Made by a program: the position numbers and the translations under genes. From Streptomyces sp. NBS 14/10 (GTDB taxonomy: Bacteria; Actinomycetota; Actinomycetes; Streptomycetales; Streptomycetaceae), in assembly GCF_002224125.1 (NCBI RefSeq), contig NZ_NCSM01000011.1, forward strand, positions 334,585 to 398,584: DNA of 64,000 bases, read 5' to 3'. The notes under the pieces are model-generated. The model had not been told where the DNA came from, ran no database searches, and worked only from the letters and a program-made list of their open reading frames with translations. Positions 61,846-64,000 of the stretch are shown one piece after another; the stretch's first letter is position 1; each line of letters begins with the position of its first letter.

Positions 61846-63164
61846 GGCGCACCCCCGGCCTCTCCGTCGCCCGTCCGTCCGTCGGCCGCCGCTCCGTCGC
61901 CTGTCGCTCCGTCGGCCATCTGCCCCTCGTTGGTTGTCGCTCCGTCAGTCTTCCGCGTCGTGTCCTTGGCGGGCGGGAGGGGCAGCTCGGTGGAGACGAG
62001 GAAGCCGCCCTCCGGGCGCCTGCCCGCGGAGAGGTGTCCCCCGACCGCGGTGGCACGTTCACGCATCCCGATCAGACCGTAACCGGGCGGACGGTCCGCC
62101 GCCGCGGACGCGGTCGGTGCCGTACGGGCGCCTCCTCCGTCGTCGGCGACGGTGATGGTCACGCGATCGCGGTTCCAGGCGAGGCGTACCCGGGCACTAC
62201 CGGTACCGGCGTGCTTGGTCACGTTGGTCAGGGCCTCCTGGACGATGCGGTAGGCGGTGAGGTCCACCCCCGGCGGCAGCGGCCTGGCCGTGCCCTCCTG
62301 GTGCACCGACACCTCCAGACCCGCGCGGCGGAAGGACTCGAGGAGCGTGGGAAGCCGGGCCAGCCCGGGCGCCGGTTCGCCGGTCGCGGCCGCGTCCCCG
62401 GACTGACGCAGCAGACCGACGGTGGCCCGCAGTTCGTCGAGCGCGTGGCCGGTGGTCTCGACGAGTTCCTTCAGGCTTTTGCGGGTCTGCTCCGGGCGGG
62501 CGTCGAAGAGGTGGGCGGCGACCGTGGCCTGCGCGTTGGCCAGGGTGATCTGATGGGCCACGAGGTCGTGCAACTCCCGGGCGATGCGCACCCGTTCCTC
62601 GGACACTCTCCGGCGCGCCTCGCTGTCCCGGCTCTGCTCGGCCCGCCGGGCCCGCTCCTCGACGGCCGCCAGGTAGGCCCGTCGGTTCTGCGCCGAGTGC
62701 CCGAGTACGCCGGCCACCAGCGGGAACGCCGCCACCGCTCCCACCCTGCTCGCGTCCTTCCACGAGAGGGCCCCGAACAAGGGGGCGGAGGCGACCAGCA
62801 GCGCCGCGGAGGTGAGCGACACCGCGCTCGCCGCGTGCCGTTCGGTGCGCGCGGTGAGCGAGTAGGCGGTGATCACGGCGGGGGCCACGATGAGCGGGCT
62901 CAGCAGGAGACCCAAAGGCGGCACCAGCATGCCGCTCGCGGTCGTGACCGCCATGGCGGCCAGGGGCGCCCGGTGCCGCACCGGCAGCACGGCACAGGAC
63001 ACCACGGCGATGAAGTAGGCGGCGGCAGGCGGCGGTGACAGCGTCCTGCCGTCGTCCCCCAGCACGCCGCCGAGCAGACAGAGCGCGAACGCCGTCGCCG
63101 TGACCGCTGCCTCCCGCCACCACGCGCCGCGCGGTCGCGGGCCACCACCACCCGTATTCGTCAT
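61842..63164 (-). CDS. NarL-type sensor histidine kinase
   Basis: 440 residues from ATG 63164. Several N-terminal membrane helices (about 18-160). The HisKA_3 dimerisation domain carries the phospho-His in RIARELHDLVAHQITLAN (about 205). The ATPase domain (EALTNVTKHAGTGSARVRLAW, ITVADDGGG, GYGLIGMRERATAVGGHL) follows. The C-terminal 45 residues are a Gly/Asp/Thr-rich low-complexity tail from 9-bp repeats. It is coupled to the response regulator and follows an MmpL transporter gene by seven bases, so the system may sense a membrane or drug stress handled by that transporter. Confidence 0.93.
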   Translation of the reverse strand: MTNTGGGGPRPRGAWWREAAVTATAFALCLLGGVLGDDGRTLSPPPAAAYFIAVVSCAVLPVRHRAPLAAMAVTTASGMLVPPLGLLLSPLIVAPAVITAYSLTARTERHAASAVSLTSAALLVASAPLFGALSWKDASRVGAVAAFPLVAGVLGHSAQNRRAYLAAVEERARRAEQSRDSEARRRVSEERVRIARELHDLVAHQITLANAQATVAAHLFDARPEQTRKSLKELVETTGHALDELRATVGLLRQSGDAAATGEPAPGLARLPTLLESFRRAGLEVSVHQEGTARPLPPGVDLTAYRIVQEALTNVTKHAGTGSARVRLAWNRDRVTITVADDGGGARTAPTASAAADRPPGYGLIGMRERATAVGGHLSAGRRPEGGFLVSTELPLPPAKDTTRKTDGATTNEGQMADGATGDGAAADGRTGDGEAGGAP

Positions 63165-63171
63165 GGCCGGA

Positions 63172-64000
63172 TCAGTGCCGGTGCCGGCCGACGGGGAGCC
63201 GCGGCACCGCCGCGTCCAACTCGGCCGCGGGGGCCGGGACATGCCTGCTCAGTTCCTCGCCCTCGATATCCACATTCGGCAGCACACGGTTCAGGATAGG
63301 GGGCAGCCACCAGGCCCGGTGGCCGAGCAGTGCCAGGACCGCGGGTGCGATCGCCATCCGGACCACGAAGGCGTCGAAGGCGACGGCGGCGGCCAGGCCG
63401 ACGCCCATCGTCTGGATGGTCGGGCTGCTCATCCCGATGAATCCGGCGAACACGCTGATCATGATGATCGCCGCCGCGGCCACCACACGTCCGCTGTGCC
63501 GGAAACCGCTGACGATTGCCTCGCCGGGGGACGCGCCATGGACGTACGCCTCCCGCATCCGGGTGAGGAGGAAGACCTCGTAATCCATGGCGAGGCCGAA
63601 CACTATGCCGATGATGAGAATCGGCATCAGCGACATGACCGGTCCGGTCTGTTCGATGCCGATCAGGTCTGCCGCCCAGCCCCACTGGAAGACGGCGACG
63701 AGGACGCCGAAGGCGGCACCCACCGACAGCAGGAAGCCGAGCGCGGCCTTGACCGGGACCAGGACCGAGCGGAAGACCACCATCAGCAGGAGCACCGCCA
63801 GGCCGATGACCACGGTCAGATAGGGGATGAGGGCGTCGGACATGGCTTCGGAGATGTCGATGTTCATCGCGGTGGTGCCGGTCACCAGGATGTCGGCGCC
63901 CGTGTCGGCCTCGACGCCGGAGACCGCGCTCCGGATCGCGTGCACCAGGTCCTTGGTCTCGCCGCTGTTCGGCGCGGTCCGCGGGACGGCGGTGAGGACG
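63172..64000 (-). CDS. MMPL-family transporter, C-terminal part
   Basis: Open to the window edge; about 275 residues of the C-terminus. It has the second MMPL/RND block: ALIPYLTVVIGLAVLLLMVVFRSVLVPVKAALGFLLS, then MSLMPILIIGIVFGLAMDYEVFLLTRMREAYV with the proton-relay DYE motif, and further helices with FAGFIGMSSPTIQTMGVGLAAAVAFDAFVVRM. These proteins export lipids or drugs by proton antiport. It is the first visible gene of an operon with the two-component system. Confidence 0.93.
   Translation of the reverse strand, partial: VLTAVPRTAPNSGETKDLVHAIRSAVSGVEADTGADILVTGTTAMNIDISEAMSDALIPYLTVVIGLAVLLLMVVFRSVLVPVKAALGFLLSVGAAFGVLVAVFQWGWAADLIGIEQTGPVMSLMPILIIGIVFGLAMDYEVFLLTRMREAYVHGASPGEAIVSGFRHSGRVVAAAAIIMISVFAGFIGMSSPTIQTMGVGLAAAVAFDAFVVRMAIAPAVLALLGHRAWWLPPILNRVLPNVDIEGEELSRHVPAPAAELDAAVPRLPVGRHRH

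Noticed and set aside
1..64000. tRNA genes, CRISPR arrays, insertion sequences or prophage
   Set aside because: I saw no cloverleaf, regularly spaced repeat array, transposase or integrase. A tRNA or covariance-model scan would be needed to exclude small RNAs.

Overview
The window looks like a chromosomal segment of a Streptomyces-type actinomycete. The evidence is very high GC with strong third-position GC bias, GTG and TTG starts, AGGAG/GGAGG ribosome sites, rare TTA leucine codons, and typical families (SARP, LAL-type LuxR, PucR, MsiK-dependent sugar importers, fused IcmF). No rRNA, tRNA, CRISPR array, insertion sequence or prophage was seen. About 50 genes can be supported, plus three or four decayed ones.

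Layout. 1-1979: the end of a CbxX/CfxQ AAA+ ATPase gene, then a membrane-anchored HTH protein. 1976-10145: a minus-strand glycan operon (lipoprotein, two permeases, GH1 beta-glucosidase, YicI-type GH31 alpha-xylosidase) below a LacI regulator with an 18-bp perfect palindrome; it suits xyloglucan oligosaccharides or isoprimeverose. 10270-14051: a lipoprotein, a SARP regulator cut off in its ATPase domain next to an AraC scrap, and a hydrolase/MarR pair. 14107-18754: PucR divergent from methylmalonate/malonate-semialdehyde dehydrogenase and an omega-aminotransferase, probably beta-alanine type catabolism. 18759-21340: remains of a branched-chain 2-oxoacid dehydrogenase (E1alpha fused to E2 by deletion, with frameshifts), an ACT protein and an Lrp/AsnC regulator.

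21410-36017 is the most coherent accessory locus: formylglycine-generating enzyme, a Cys-type sulfatase, then an eight-gene minus-strand operon (beta-decarboxylating dehydrogenase, five-part peptide/opine-class ABC importer, aldehyde dehydrogenase, SDR) divergent from an amidase-GntR pair. The sulfatase promoter and the operon/amidase interval carry matching ACTGGY-type 15-bp operators of FadR/GntR class, each 36-40 bp downstream of a TTGACA box. I read this as one GntR regulon for import and breakdown of an unknown sulfate ester that also has an amide bond.

36037-40148: fused isobutyryl-CoA mutase behind another 18-bp perfect palindrome, and a BtuF-like protein. 40329-43596: three tightly coupled genes (GT-B-like protein, PfkB kinase, MFS exporter) with a TTA codon at codon 3. 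43569-48522: LysR divergent from a polar amino-acid ABC importer and an FAD amine/amino-acid oxidase. 48534-52697: an AraC regulator and a second sugar importer paralogous to the first. 52845-56483: an alpha/beta hydrolase with Asp in the nucleophile position and a LAL regulator. 56664-61124: SDR, TetR, MFS and FAD monooxygenase, two of them with TTA codons. 61153-64000: a NarL-type two-component pair and an MmpL transporter running off the edge.

A recurring small-scale feature is a short tandem duplication (8-15 bp) that spans the stop codon of a gene, seen at five or six genes.
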